From positions 1 to 28,996 of the forward strand of contig JBEBRR010000052.1 of NCBI GenBank assembly GCA_040394735.1: a stretch of DNA of 28,996 nt, read 5' to 3'. The translations under genes were made by a program, and so were the position numbers. Source of the stretch: Leadbetterella byssophila_A (GTDB lineage: Bacteria; Bacteroidota; Bacteroidia; Cytophagales; Spirosomataceae). Each line of letters begins with the position of its first letter. Positions within the stretch are counted from its first letter, which is position 1. The notes beneath the pieces are model-generated. The model was not told where the DNA came from and made no database searches. It was given only the letters and a program-made list of their open reading frames with translations. This document shows positions 16,254 through 24,157 of this stretch, in pieces.

Positions 16254-16326
16254 GAAGCCGGGTAAAAAGTTTAAATACGGATATTTGGCCTTGTCTCCGG
16301 AAGGAAGAAGTGCTCTTATCTGAAGA

Positions 16327-16334
16327 CAAATATA
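16327..16334 (-). promoter_or_regulatory. Likely -7 element of the nrdBA promoter
   Basis: On the minus strand this reads TATATTTG, an exact match to the Bacteroidota TAnnTTTG -7 motif. It predicts a leader of about 110 nt before nrdB. No TTG is seen at the -33 spacing; the upstream DNA is a T-rich run on that strand. The wider gene-free stretch 16212-16687 is strongly AT-rich in its middle and otherwise holds only this promoter, the leader hairpin and the gyrB terminator. Confidence 0.45.
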
Positions 16335-16594
16335 TAATGTAGAATAATTCTAAAAAAGTAAAATTTAAAAAAGTTTACATTGTTTTTGTATTAATATGCT
16401 GAAAATAAACATATTATAAATATAAATTTACTAAAAAGTTTACAAAAAATGTAAGAATTGATTTTTTGACAGAGAAAATGTGATTATGCTATTTATGAAA
16501 AATATGCAGCACTGTTTCTCGCGTTTTCATGCGTAAAAAGAATATCGGGCATGCGTGTTTCAGCGTGCGGCTCCTCTGCAGGTACACTAAAAAC

Positions 16595-16631
16595 AAATTC
16601 GGTTGCCGAAAAATTTTCAACAACCGAATTT
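16595..16631 (-). terminator. Rho-independent terminator of gyrB
   Basis: The perfect 11-bp arms AAATTCGGTTG (16595-16605) and CAACCGAATTT (16621-16631) enclose a 15-base loop. On the minus strand, downstream of the gyrB stop at 16688, the stem is followed by GTTTTTAG, giving the T-run expected of an intrinsic terminator. Confidence 0.7.
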
Positions 16632-16687
16632 AATATTATCCTTGATGAAAATCCGGGGCCGTCCGTGCCGGAACGGCATCCGGCTAC

Positions 16688-18637
16688 TTAAGCATCCACG
16701 TTTGCGTACTTGGCATTTTTCTCGATAAACTCCCGGCGGGGCGGTACTTCGTCACCCATCAGCATGGAGAACAACATATCGGCTTCCACTGCGGACTCAA
16801 TGCTTACCTGCTTAAGGGTTCTGTTCACCGGGTTCATGGTGGTTTCCCAAAGCTGCTCCGGGTTCATTTCTCCCAGACCTTTGTAGCGCTGAACCCCCAC
16901 ATTTTCTTCTTTACCTCCGCCGGCCAGGCGTTTCACAGCGGCATAGCGCTGATCTTCGCTCCAGGCGTACACTTCATCTTTCCCTTTTTTAACCAGGTAA
17001 AGCGGCGGCTGGGCAATATACAGGTACCCGCGCTCAATGATCTCCCGCATAAACCGGTAGAAGAAAGTAAGAATAAGGGTACGGATGTGGCTTCCGTCAA
17101 TATCGGCATCCGTCATGATAATGATCTTATGGTAACGTAGCTTGTCCAGGTTCAGAGCCCTTTCGTCTCCGTCTTTCCCCATCTGAACACCCAGTGCGGT
17201 AAAGATATTCTTGATCTCCTCGTTTTCGTAGATCCTATATTCCTGGGCTTTTTCCACGTTCAGGATTTTCCCTCTCAGGGGAAGAATGGCCTGGAAATTC
17301 CGGTCACGTCCCTGTTTGGCAGAGCCACCGGCAGAATCACCTTCCACGAGGTATACTTCGCACAGCGCCGGGTCAGACTCCGAGCAGTCGGCCAGTTTGC
17401 CGGGAAGTCCCGAGCCTACCAGCACGTTTTTCCGCTGTACCATTTCGCGGGCCTTTTTGGCTGCGATACGTGCACGCGCCGCCAGGATCACCTTGTCAAC
17501 AATGGTCTTGGCGTCTTTCGGGTTTTCTTCCAGGTAATTTTCCAGCATTTCCTGTACACATCCGCTCACGGCCGCCGTTACCTCCGAGTTGCCCAGCTTT
17601 GACTTGGTCTGGCCTTCAAACTGCGGTTCCGCCACTTTCACCGAGATCACAGCGGTCAGTCCTTCCCGGAAGTCGTCGCCTGAAATCTCAATTTTCTCTT
17701 TGGCCAGCAGGCCCGATTTTTCCGCATAGGCTTTCAGGGTACGGGTAAGCGCCATCCGGAAGCCGGACACATGAGTACCGCCTTCGGGAGTATTGATATT
17801 GTTTACAAAAGAAGATACGTTCTCTGAATAGGACGTGTTATAAATCATAGATACCTCTACAGGCACCCCGTCTCTTTGGCCTTCCATATACATAGGAACA
17901 GGGATCAGTCTCTCCCGGCTCTTATCCAGATATTCCACAAATTCAATAAGGCCTCCTTCGGAGTGAAACTCTTCGCATTTGGGATTACCCTGCTCATCAA
18001 GCTCCCGTTTGTCGGTCAGCGTCAGCGTGATCCCTTTGTTCAGGAATGAAAGCTCCCGCAGGCGGTTGGCCACGGTTTCATATTTATATTCGGTGACCTG
18101 GAAGATCGAAGTATCCGGCTTAAAATGGATGATGGTACCGCGGTCTTCGGTCACCCCGATCTCGCGTGCCGGATACAGCGGTTTTCCTATCGAAAACTCC
18201 TGCTCAAAAACCTTCCCATCCTGGTGAACTTCTGCTCTCAGGTGCGTGGAAAGGGCATTCACACAGGAAACCCCCACACCGTGGAGGCCGCCGGATACCT
18301 TGTAGGAATCCTTGTCAAATTTACCTCCGGCATGCAGCACCGTTAATACCACTTCCAGGGCAGATTTCTGCTCTTTTTCGTGCCATCCGGTGGGAATACC
18401 CCGGCCGTTATCTTTTACGGTAATGGAATTATCCTCGTTGATGGTTGTGTCGATTTTGTCACAATATCCGGCCATCGCTTCATCGATCGAGTTATCTACT
18501 ACCTCCCAGATCAGGTGGTGAAGACCTTTGAATCCGATATCCCCGATATACATGGCCGGTCTTTTCCGTACAGCTTCCAGCCCCTCCAGTACCTGTATAT
18601 TACTTGCTGAATAATCCTTGTTGTTGTTCTCGCTCAT
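16688..18637 (-). CDS. gyrB: DNA gyrase subunit B
   Basis: This is the ATPase subunit of the type II topoisomerase that introduces negative supercoils; the partner GyrA is not in the window. The 649-residue length fits the short GyrB type without the long E. coli insertion. The GHKL ATPase motifs are EVVDNSIDEA (Glu45, Asn49), DNGRG (76-80) and GGLHGVGVSCVNALS. The TOPRIM domain has VEGDSAGGSAKQGRDR (Glu432) and TDADIDGSH (Asp510, Asp512, Asp514), followed by the GyrB tail RYKGLGEMNPEQLWETTMNP and RREFIEKNAKYANVDA. KQGRDR followed by ILPLRGKILNVEKA supports GyrB over ParE. It is a single transcription unit with its own promoter and terminator. Confidence 0.96.
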   Translation of the reverse strand: MSENNNKDYSASNIQVLEGLEAVRKRPAMYIGDIGFKGLHHLIWEVVDNSIDEAMAGYCDKIDTTINEDNSITVKDNGRGIPTGWHEKEQKSALEVVLTVLHAGGKFDKDSYKVSGGLHGVGVSCVNALSTHLRAEVHQDGKVFEQEFSIGKPLYPAREIGVTEDRGTIIHFKPDTSIFQVTEYKYETVANRLRELSFLNKGITLTLTDKRELDEQGNPKCEEFHSEGGLIEFVEYLDKSRERLIPVPMYMEGQRDGVPVEVSMIYNTSYSENVSSFVNNINTPEGGTHVSGFRMALTRTLKAYAEKSGLLAKEKIEISGDDFREGLTAVISVKVAEPQFEGQTKSKLGNSEVTAAVSGCVQEMLENYLEENPKDAKTIVDKVILAARARIAAKKAREMVQRKNVLVGSGLPGKLADCSESDPALCEVYLVEGDSAGGSAKQGRDRNFQAILPLRGKILNVEKAQEYRIYENEEIKNIFTALGVQMGKDGDERALNLDKLRYHKIIIMTDADIDGSHIRTLILTFFYRFMREIIERGYLYIAQPPLYLVKKGKDEVYAWSEDQRYAAVKRLAGGGKEENVGVQRYKGLGEMNPEQLWETTMNPVNRTLKQVSIESAVEADMLFSMLMGDEVPPRREFIEKNAKYANVDA

Positions 18638-18712
18638 AAGTTGTTTTAATCAGTTATCTGCTGTCTTTTCAGAAGCGGCAGACCAGTACATAAAATGCTC
18701 TGAAAAATCTAA

Positions 18713-18743
18713 CAAAGATAATGAATCCGGGGCACTTTTTCAA
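18713..18743 (-). promoter_or_regulatory. gyrB promoter (Bacteroidota -33/-7 type)
   Basis: On the minus strand a TTG (18741-18743) is followed after exactly 20 bp by TATCTTTG (18713-18720). This is the classic Bacteroidota primary sigma pattern and the best promoter in the window. It predicts a leader of about 70 nt before the gyrB start at 18637. Confidence 0.65.
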
Positions 18744-18820
18744 TTCGTCCGGCACCTATTTATGAATGTGCTTCCGCCTTCCGTATTTTTAATCCCCGTA
18801 AAAGTTGAAAAGACCTGATA

Positions 18821-18853
18821 TTTGATATAGAATTGCGCCAGATAATACAATTG
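18821..18853 (+). promoter_or_regulatory. Candidate promoter of the small ORF at 18858
   Basis: TTTG (18821-18824), a 21-bp spacer and TACAATTG (18846-18853, one base off TAnnTTTG) stand immediately before the ATG at 18858. The predicted start of transcription would fall at or next to the ATG, so the mRNA would be leaderless or nearly so. Confidence 0.3.
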
Positions 18854-18857
18854 TCGC

Positions 18858-19037
18858 ATGCATCTCATTCCGTTTTTTCTTCTTCTGAACATTTTTCAAT
18901 TGAACGGAACACCCGGGGAAACAGAGAAACCGGAAGCAGGGGTTAACGGTAATTCAGCTTTTAAGGCCGGCACCCGGCTAGAGATCAGCTGGAAGGGGCA
19001 ATGGTACAAAGGTACCATCCCGGAAAGGGGAGTATAA
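18858..19037 (+). pseudogene. Small secreted ORF resembling a truncated SH3/Tudor-like domain protein
   Basis: This 59-residue ORF starts MHLIPFFLLLNIFQLNG, a plausible signal peptide. A linker follows, then AGTRLEISWKGQWYKGTIPERGV before the stop. The segment W-K-G-x-W-Y-K-G-T-I resembles the start of small SH3/Tudor-knot-like domains, which usually continue with G-x-YKVxY. That continuation (EYKVNY) is present in the +1 frame from 19030, directly after a run of four G (19027-19030). Removing one G would join the frames, but the extended frame then ends at 19107 within antisense parB without the usual W-x-E-W finish. I therefore read it as a truncated or decaying gene; a real 59-residue secreted peptide remains possible. 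It converges on parB with a 17-bp gap. Confidence 0.4.
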
Positions 19038-19054
19038 AGTGAATTATCAGGCGC

Positions 19055-19909
19055 TCACCGTAGCTTTTCCAGGATATTATCCAGCTCTTCAGTGCCTGAG
19101 AACTTAATGGTCACCTGCCCTTTGTTGATATCCTGTACCTTGATCTTCACCGGTACTTTGGTTTTTCCTTTCAGGGTCATCTCCTCTATCCGGATATCTT
19201 CCCGGTGGATCTCCAGCTCGTTGGCTTCCGCTTCAAATGCATTTCCTTTTTTCACCAGGGCTTCCACTTCACGGGCGCTGAGGTTATCTTCCAGGATCTT
19301 CTGGTAAATATCCATCTGCAGGGCCGCATCATTCACCGGAACCAGGGGCCTGACCTGTCCTACGGTCACTACGCCCAGTACCAGACCGGTCTGAATATCG
19401 GTAGGCAGGTTCAGCAAACGCAGGTAATTGGTGACATTAGAGCGGCTTTTCCCGATACGGTTGCCGAGGTCTTCCTGCCGGAAACCAAGCTCCTCGATCA
19501 TCCTGCGGTAAGAAAGTGCAATTTCGATCGGGTTAAGGTTTTCACGCTGGATGTTTTCAATCAGCGCCATTTCCAGTGAGCGCTGGTCATCTACTTCCCG
19601 GATATAGGCCGGTATCCGGGTCAGGCCGGCAAGCATGGAAGCCCGGTAACGCCGTTCGCCTGAAATGATCTCAAACCTGCCCTCCGGGGTTTCCCTTACC
19701 GTAATGGGCTGGATCAGTCCCTGTGCCAGGATGGAGTCGGCCAGCTCTTTCAGGGCCGCTTCATCAAAAGCTTTGCGGGGCTGGGAGCCTCCGGCGATAA
19801 TTTTATCGATATCAATTTCTTTCACTCCCACAAAAGCGGCTACCTTGCGTTTCACCACCAGGTCAGAGTCGCCTAAAAGAGAGTTCAGCCCTTTTCCTTT
19901 ATTTTCCAT
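19055..19909 (-). CDS. parB: Chromosome partitioning protein ParB (Spo0J family)
   Basis: This CTP-dependent DNA clamp loads at parS sites and works with ParA to segregate the replicated origin region. At 284 residues it is near the usual length. The N-terminal ParB/Srx-like domain includes GSQPRKAFDE (41-50), GERRYRA (84-90) and ENIQRENLNPIE (118-129). The helix-turn-helix follows (RQEDLGNRIGKSRSNVTNYLRLL, 144-166). The C-terminal part (KVPVKIKVQDINKGQVTIKFSGTEELDNILEKL) is the dimerisation region. The start codon overlaps the end of parA by 11 bp, so translation is probably coupled. I saw no parS-like TGTTTCACGTGAAACA in the window. Confidence 0.94.
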   Translation of the reverse strand: MENKGKGLNSLLGDSDLVVKRKVAAFVGVKEIDIDKIIAGGSQPRKAFDEAALKELADSILAQGLIQPITVRETPEGRFEIISGERRYRASMLAGLTRIPAYIREVDDQRSLEMALIENIQRENLNPIEIALSYRRMIEELGFRQEDLGNRIGKSRSNVTNYLRLLNLPTDIQTGLVLGVVTVGQVRPLVPVNDAALQMDIYQKILEDNLSAREVEALVKKGNAFEAEANELEIHREDIRIEEMTLKGKTKVPVKIKVQDINKGQVTIKFSGTEELDNILEKLR

Positions 19910-20717
19910 CTTTTATTTCAGGAAGATTATTTCTCGTTAAAAGTTCTTTAGCGAGGTCAATATAACTTTTTGCCCCTTTATTTTCAAGGTAGGAGATATC
20001 AAACTCTCCGTCTTCCGAAAACATGAGCAAGGCCGGAACACCGTAGCTGGGGGCCTCTGCCAGCTTCACATTGCGGGGGACCAGCGTATGGAAGCACAGG
20101 CCTCCGAAATGCTGGCGGACGTCATCTACCACCATCTTGGAGAGATTGGTACGCCCGTCATACATAGTCAGCACATAGCCTTCCATGATCAGCTCGGGGT
20201 TCAGGCGCTTTTTAATGATTTCTATGGTATTTTGCAGCTTGGCAATTCCCTCCAATGCAAAATATTCACATTGTACCGGGATCAGCACGGAGTCGGAAGC
20301 CACAATAGAGTTGATTACCATCAGGCCGAGAGAAGGGGAGCAGTCAATAAAAATGAAGTCGTAATCGTTTTTAACGCCGCCGATAATCTCTTTCAGGATG
20401 TACTCCCGGGCTACCTGATTTACAATCTCCAGTTCAAAACCCGCCAGGTCAATGTGGCTGGAAATGAGGTCAAGATTAGGGATCTGGGTTTTTACAATGC
20501 AGTCTTTGATGTCTGACTGGCCGATCAGGGCCGTATAAATATTATGGTGCTGTTCTTTGCTGTCAACGCCGATGCCCGAGCCTGCATTGGCCTGGGGGTC
20601 GGTATCGATCAGTAAGATCTTATAATCTAAAACCGCCAGGCTGGCCGACAGGTTGATAGCTGTAGTGGTTTTTCCCACTCCGCCTTTCTGGTTTACTATA
20701 GAAATAATTTTACCCAT
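19899..20717 (-). CDS. parA: Chromosome partitioning ATPase ParA (Soj)
   Basis: This deviant-Walker ATPase binds DNA non-specifically and moves ParB-parS complexes apart. The frame is open up to 20873, but the start at 20717 (MGKIISIVNQ) is chosen because the ATPase fold begins there and the extra 52 residues are the translated promoter region. The protein is then 272 residues, a normal chromosomal Soj length. The Walker A is KGGVGKTT (11-18), the A' motif is LIDTDPQANAGSG and the Walker B is DFIFIDCSPSLG. There is no N-terminal DNA-binding extension, which favours a chromosomal over a plasmid type. It is divergent from dnaG and is the first gene of parA-parB. Confidence 0.95.
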   Translation of the reverse strand: MGKIISIVNQKGGVGKTTTAINLSASLAVLDYKILLIDTDPQANAGSGIGVDSKEQHHNIYTALIGQSDIKDCIVKTQIPNLDLISSHIDLAGFELEIVNQVAREYILKEIIGGVKNDYDFIFIDCSPSLGLMVINSIVASDSVLIPVQCEYFALEGIAKLQNTIEIIKKRLNPELIMEGYVLTMYDGRTNLSKMVVDDVRQHFGGLCFHTLVPRNVKLAEAPSYGVPALLMFSEDGEFDISYLENKGAKSYIDLAKELLTRNNLPEIKDGK

Positions 20718-20744
20718 TGGGAATGTATGTTTTAAAAAGGAGAA

Positions 20745-20752
20745 CAAAGATA
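20745..20752 (-). promoter_or_regulatory. Likely -7 element of the parAB promoter
   Basis: TATCTTTG on the minus strand matches TAnnTTTG exactly, 28 bp upstream of the chosen parA start, giving a leader of about 20 nt. No clear TTG stands at the -33 position; the region there is T-rich (CTTTTCGTC). Confidence 0.45.
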
Positions 20753-20891
20753 GACAATAAAAAAAGACGAAAAGTAAACCGCCCGGCGATTGTCGATAAG
20801 TAGGGTTATTGTGGAAAAATTTTGGAACGATCTCTGTTAATTTAGACCGGCTCATGAGGTATGGAAAACACAAAGCGTGTATTTTTACGGA

Positions 20892-22784
20892 ATGATTCCT
20901 CAGGATACCGTAAATCAGATCCTACAGGCCGCCGATATCAGTGAAGTGGTGGGCGAGTTTGTCAACCTCAAAAAGAGGGGGGCCAACCTGATTGCATGCT
21001 GTCCGTTTCACAATGAAAAGACTCCTTCATTTTCAGTTTCACCGGCCAAAGGCATCTACAAGTGCTTCGGCTGCGGCAAAGGAGGGGATTCGGTTCGCTT
21101 CATCATGGACCTGGAAGGTTTCTCCTACCCGGATGCGCTGAAGTGGCTGGCTAAAAAATATAATATTGAAGTAAAGGAGAAAGAGTTCACCGATACCGAG
21201 CTGGCCGCACAGAATGAAAGGGAAAGCCTGTTCATTGTCTCCGAATTTGCAGAAAAGTATTTCCGGGATATAATGAGCCAGACGGAAGAGGGACAGAGCA
21301 TCGGCGCAAGTTATTTCCGGGAACGGGGATTCTCAAAACCTATGCTGGAGCGTTTCCGGCTGGGGTATGCACCGGACGGCCGCGATGATTTCTACCGTGC
21401 CGCCCTTAAAGCCGGCTTTTCGGCGGAGGTGCTGGAAAAAGCCGGGCTCATCTCCGTAAAAGACAACCAGGTGATTCTCGACCGCTTCCGGGGCCGCGTG
21501 ATTTTTCCTATTCACAACGTGGCCGGGAAACCCATTGCCTTCGGCGCCCGGATTCTGAAAGCCGATGCGCGGGCTCCCAAATATGTGAATTCCCCCGAGA
21601 CAGATATCTACCATAAAAGTCATATTGTTTACGGTATTTACCAGGCCAAAAACGCCATCCGGCAGAAAGAAAACTGCTTCCTGGTAGAAGGATATACGGA
21701 TGTGATCTCGCTTCACCAGGCCGGCATTGAGAATGTGGTGGCCTCTTCCGGTACCTCCCTGACCGTAGAGCAGATCCGCCTCATCGGCAGGTTTACGGAT
21801 AACATTACCGTTTTGTATGATGGCGATACTGCCGGTATCAAAGCTTCCCTTCGGGGCATTGACCTCATCCTGGAAGAAGGACTGAACGTGAAGGCCGTGG
21901 TATTTCCCGGCGGGGATGACCCCGACAGCTTTATCCGTAAGGTGGGCGGCGAGGCCTTTAACCGTTATGTGGAACAGAGCCAGAAAGATTTTATCCGTTT
22001 TAAAACGGAGATCTCCCTGGCCGATGTAGGGGAAGACGCCGTGAAAAAGGCCGAGCTGATTGAGAGCCTGGTGGCTTCGATCACCAGGATTCCCAACCCG
22101 GTGAAAAGGCAGATCTTTTACCAGGAAGTGGCCCGTTTACTGAATATTGATGAGCATATACTTATCAATGAAGGCAATAAACTCGTTGCCGGGCAGCTGC
22201 GCACCCCGCAGAAAAGCGACGGCGGAAAGGTAAGCCCCTCTCCGCCGGATCGAAACCTGGAAATGGAGGTACTGCAGATGAGCGACAGCCGTGATGAAGA
22301 GGCGCTGGTGAAAGACCTGGTACTGTTCGGCAAGGTAAAAATCGGAGAAACCCACGTGCTCGCTGATTATATTTTTGCGGAAACCGATGCAGAGATCATC
22401 AATGATCCCATGCTTAAGGCCATCTACAGGCAATACCATGAATTTTACCTGCGGGGTGAAATGCCGCCGGACCGTTACTTCATTTCCCACCCCGACCCCC
22501 GCATCCAGGAAACCGTGATCGACTGGGAGTCGCCCAAGCATGAGCTTAGCAAACACTGGAAAAAATACGAAATCTTTGTTCCCGAATACCGGGATTTCCT
22601 GGGGGAGATCATCACCCGTATCAATTTCCGGATCCATCTGCTGAAAATAAAAAAGGAAATACTGGAAATTATTGAGCAGCTGGACACTGACGACGAAGAC
22701 CAGGAGATCATCCTGCAGGAAGCTCTGCGTAAAAAAAACACGGAAAAGATGGAAATCGCAGAATTTCTGGGCTCCGTGTTGTAA
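20892..22784 (+). CDS. dnaG: DNA primase
   Basis: This enzyme makes the RNA primers for replication and works with DnaB helicase. The frame is open from 20877; I choose the internal ATG at 20892 because DnaG proteins normally start MIPxxxVxxI as here, giving 630 residues. The CHC2 zinc finger uses Cys37, His40, Cys58 and Cys61 (CPFHNEKTPSF, CFGCGKGGD). The catalytic core carries FRGRVIFPIHN. The TOPRIM domain has FLVEGYTDV (Glu266) and LYDGDTAG (Asp310, Asp312). The C-terminal part from about 430 is the variable helicase-binding region and ends in charged helices. It is divergent from parA, and its stop codon abuts a heptamer-type inverted repeat. Confidence 0.95.
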   Translation: MIPQDTVNQILQAADISEVVGEFVNLKKRGANLIACCPFHNEKTPSFSVSPAKGIYKCFGCGKGGDSVRFIMDLEGFSYPDALKWLAKKYNIEVKEKEFTDTELAAQNERESLFIVSEFAEKYFRDIMSQTEEGQSIGASYFRERGFSKPMLERFRLGYAPDGRDDFYRAALKAGFSAEVLEKAGLISVKDNQVILDRFRGRVIFPIHNVAGKPIAFGARILKADARAPKYVNSPETDIYHKSHIVYGIYQAKNAIRQKENCFLVEGYTDVISLHQAGIENVVASSGTSLTVEQIRLIGRFTDNITVLYDGDTAGIKASLRGIDLILEEGLNVKAVVFPGGDDPDSFIRKVGGEAFNRYVEQSQKDFIRFKTEISLADVGEDAVKKAELIESLVASITRIPNPVKRQIFYQEVARLLNIDEHILINEGNKLVAGQLRTPQKSDGGKVSPSPPDRNLEMEVLQMSDSRDEEALVKDLVLFGKVKIGETHVLADYIFAETDAEIINDPMLKAIYRQYHEFYLRGEMPPDRYFISHPDPRIQETVIDWESPKHELSKHWKKYEIFVPEYRDFLGEIITRINFRIHLLKIKKEILEIIEQLDTDDEDQEIILQEALRKKNTEKMEIAEFLGSVL

Positions 22785-22852
22785 TTTACGATTTACGATT
22801 TATGATTGAATGGGCCAACAAAACCGTCAATCTAAAATCATCAATCCAAAAT
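22784..22852. repeat. Inverted pair of heptamer arrays between dnaG and the TerC gene
   Basis: The left part runs ATTTACG, ATTTACG, ATTTATG, ATTGAAT (22784-22811), starting on the last base of the dnaG stop. After a 13-base spacer the right part runs CGTCAAT, CTAAAAT, CATCAAT, CCAAAAT (22825-22852). The left units are reverse complements of the right type (CGTAAAT, CATAAAT, ATTCAAT), so the transcript can fold into an imperfect hairpin. CGTCAAT is the same heptamer, rotated, as in the nine-copy array at 7255. It may act as the dnaG 3' end structure. Confidence 0.7.
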
Positions 22853-22856
22853 TCTA

Positions 22857-22864
22857 TATCTTTG
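22857..22864 (+). promoter_or_regulatory. Likely -7 element of the TerC-family gene promoter
   Basis: TATCTTTG matches TAnnTTTG exactly and lies 19 bp before the chosen start (22883), giving a short leader. The -33 position falls inside the right heptamer array and shows no TTG, so the repeat supplies the upstream promoter DNA. Confidence 0.5.
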
Positions 22865-22882
22865 CAAATTATTTTATTATCA

Positions 22883-23944
22883 ATGAGCAACGAAGTTATA
22901 TTTTTTGGCGGGTTTACCCTGTTTACCATATTTGTAATGCTGCTTGACCTCGGGGCATTCAGCAAACAGAAAGAGCATGTGGTAAAATTCAAGGAAGCGG
23001 CCTTCTGGAGTGCAGTGTGGGTTTCGCTGGCGGTGGCGTTCTACTTTTTCCTCCGGCATTATGGCTACCTGGTGCACGATGTGAGCGACCTGTCGCATCT
23101 TCAGCATGTAAAAGACCAGTATTACCCGGCCATTGACTTTAAAGGCGATTACACAAAAGACCTCCAGCTGTTCCAGAATAACATGGCGCTGGAATACATT
23201 ACCGGCTACCTGGTGGAATACTCTCTGTCTGTAGATAACATTTTTGTCTTTATTCTCATATTCAACTCCTTCGGTATCCGGCCCAAGCACTATAAAAAGG
23301 TGCTGGTGTGGGGAATCCTGGGTTCTATCGTTCTGCGCTTTGTGTTTATCTTCCTGGGGGCGGCGCTGATTCAGAAATTCGACTGGATCTTGCTGGTATT
23401 CGGAGCCTTCCTGGTGTACACGGGGCTGAATATCCTCTTCAGCAAAGACGAAGAAGAGAATATCGATACCAAAAATCACCCGGCAGTGAAATTTACCGGC
23501 CGGTTCTTTAATGTATATGAGCGGTTTGTCGCCGATCGTTTTTTCTTCCGGCATAAATACGATAAGAACAAGCTGTATGTAACCCCGCTGTTCATGGTGA
23601 TCCTGGTGATTGCCTTTACCGATGTGATCTTTGCCGTAGATTCCATCCCGGCTATCTTTTCTATCACCAAAGATCCGTACATTGTCTTCTTCTCCAATGT
23701 CTTTGCCATTATGGGGTTGCGTTCGATGTTCTTCTTCCTGGTGAACATTATTGATATGTTCGCCTATCTTAAATACGGTTTGGGTGTGTTGCTCACGTTT
23801 ATCGGGGTGAAAATGCTGGCGCATAACTGGCTGCATGAGATCGGCTTTACCAATGTGCATTCCCTTCTGGTGATCGTGGGCATCCTGGCGGTAAGCATTG
23901 TGGCTTCACTGCTGTTTCCTCCGAAAAAGGAGGAATCTCTCTAA
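22883..23944 (+). CDS. TerC/Alx family integral membrane protein
   Basis: This polytopic inner-membrane protein belongs to the TerC/Alx family, whose members are linked to manganese or other metal export and to tellurite resistance. The frame is open from 22802, but the ATG at 22883 (MSNEVIFFGGF) begins directly with TM1 and has a -7 promoter element 19 bp upstream; the extra 27 residues would be translated repeat. It gives 354 residues with about 9 hydrophobic segments. The two family signatures are EYSLSVDNIFVF (112-123) and FTDVIFAVDSIPA (245-257), whose acidic residues lie in the membrane. A charged cytosolic loop at 187-235 (SKDEEENIDTKNHP) separates the two halves, as in this family. 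The substrate is not determined by sequence. It is followed by two tandem hairpins. Confidence 0.9.
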   Translation: MSNEVIFFGGFTLFTIFVMLLDLGAFSKQKEHVVKFKEAAFWSAVWVSLAVAFYFFLRHYGYLVHDVSDLSHLQHVKDQYYPAIDFKGDYTKDLQLFQNNMALEYITGYLVEYSLSVDNIFVFILIFNSFGIRPKHYKKVLVWGILGSIVLRFVFIFLGAALIQKFDWILLVFGAFLVYTGLNILFSKDEEENIDTKNHPAVKFTGRFFNVYERFVADRFFFRHKYDKNKLYVTPLFMVILVIAFTDVIFAVDSIPAIFSITKDPYIVFFSNVFAIMGLRSMFFFLVNIIDMFAYLKYGLGVLLTFIGVKMLAHNWLHEIGFTNVHSLLVIVGILAVSIVASLLFPPKKEESL

Positions 23945-23964
23945 GGAAAATATCAGATAGGATT

Positions 23965-23998
23965 CAGGCTGTCCGGCAGAGTATTGCCGGGCAGCCTG
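23965..23998 (+). terminator. First hairpin downstream of the TerC gene
   Basis: CAGGCTGTCCGGCA (23965-23978) and TGCCGGGCAGCCTG (23985-23998) form a 14-bp stem in RNA with one G-U pair and a 6-base loop, 20 bp after the stop codon. There is no T-run, so it may work by blocking 3' decay or with Rho. Confidence 0.5.
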
Positions 23999-24004
23999 GC
24001 TGTG

Positions 24005-24026
24005 CTTTGCCCGGTGTCGGGCAAAG
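24005..24026 (+). terminator. Second hairpin downstream of the TerC gene
   Basis: CTTTGCCCG (24005-24013) and CGGGCAAAG (24018-24026) form a perfect 9-bp stem with a GTGT tetraloop. It is followed by TGCTGTTTTGGG, a weak T-run. It stands 6 bp after the first hairpin. Confidence 0.5.
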
Positions 24027-24097
24027 TGCTGTTTTGGGTATCAGCTGCGAGCAGTTTCAGGTCAGGAAGAAAGGGGCAGGAACTTTGCCGCGATCCC

Positions 24098-24126
24098 GAA
24101 AGGGGAGTATTATATTTTGCCCTTTC
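24098..24126. other. Inverted repeat in the susC upstream region
   Basis: GAAAGGG (24098-24104) and CCCTTTC (24120-24126) are perfect 7-base arms with a 15-base AT-rich loop. They lie about 30 bp upstream of the presumed susC -33 element, so an operator is possible. There is no direct evidence for a binding protein. Confidence 0.25.
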
Positions 24127-24157
24127 CGATAATTTACAGATAAAATAATAAGTATTT

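Noticed and set aside
16212..16687. Riboswitch or small RNA gene in the AT-rich gap
   Set aside because: Apart from the short leader hairpin, the gyrB terminator and a weak GCATGC/GCGTGC pairing near 16550-16570, no known riboswitch core or RNA fold was recognised.
19055..20717. parS site near parAB
   Set aside because: I looked for a TGTTTCACGTGAAACA-like palindrome across the window and saw none.
20718..20873. 52-residue N-terminal extension of ParA
   Set aside because: It translates the promoter region, including the TATCTTTG element. The conserved fold begins at 20717, and Soj proteins of about 255-270 residues have no such extension.
20718..20891. Possible replication origin between parA and dnaG
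   Set aside because: Only one near-match to a DnaA box (TGTGGAAAA at about 20811) and no AT-rich 13-mer series or dnaA gene nearby. One degenerate box is not evidence.
22802..22882. 27-residue N-terminal extension of the TerC protein
   Set aside because: It is a translation of the heptamer repeat and contains the promoter -7 element. TM1 starts directly after the ATG at 22883.
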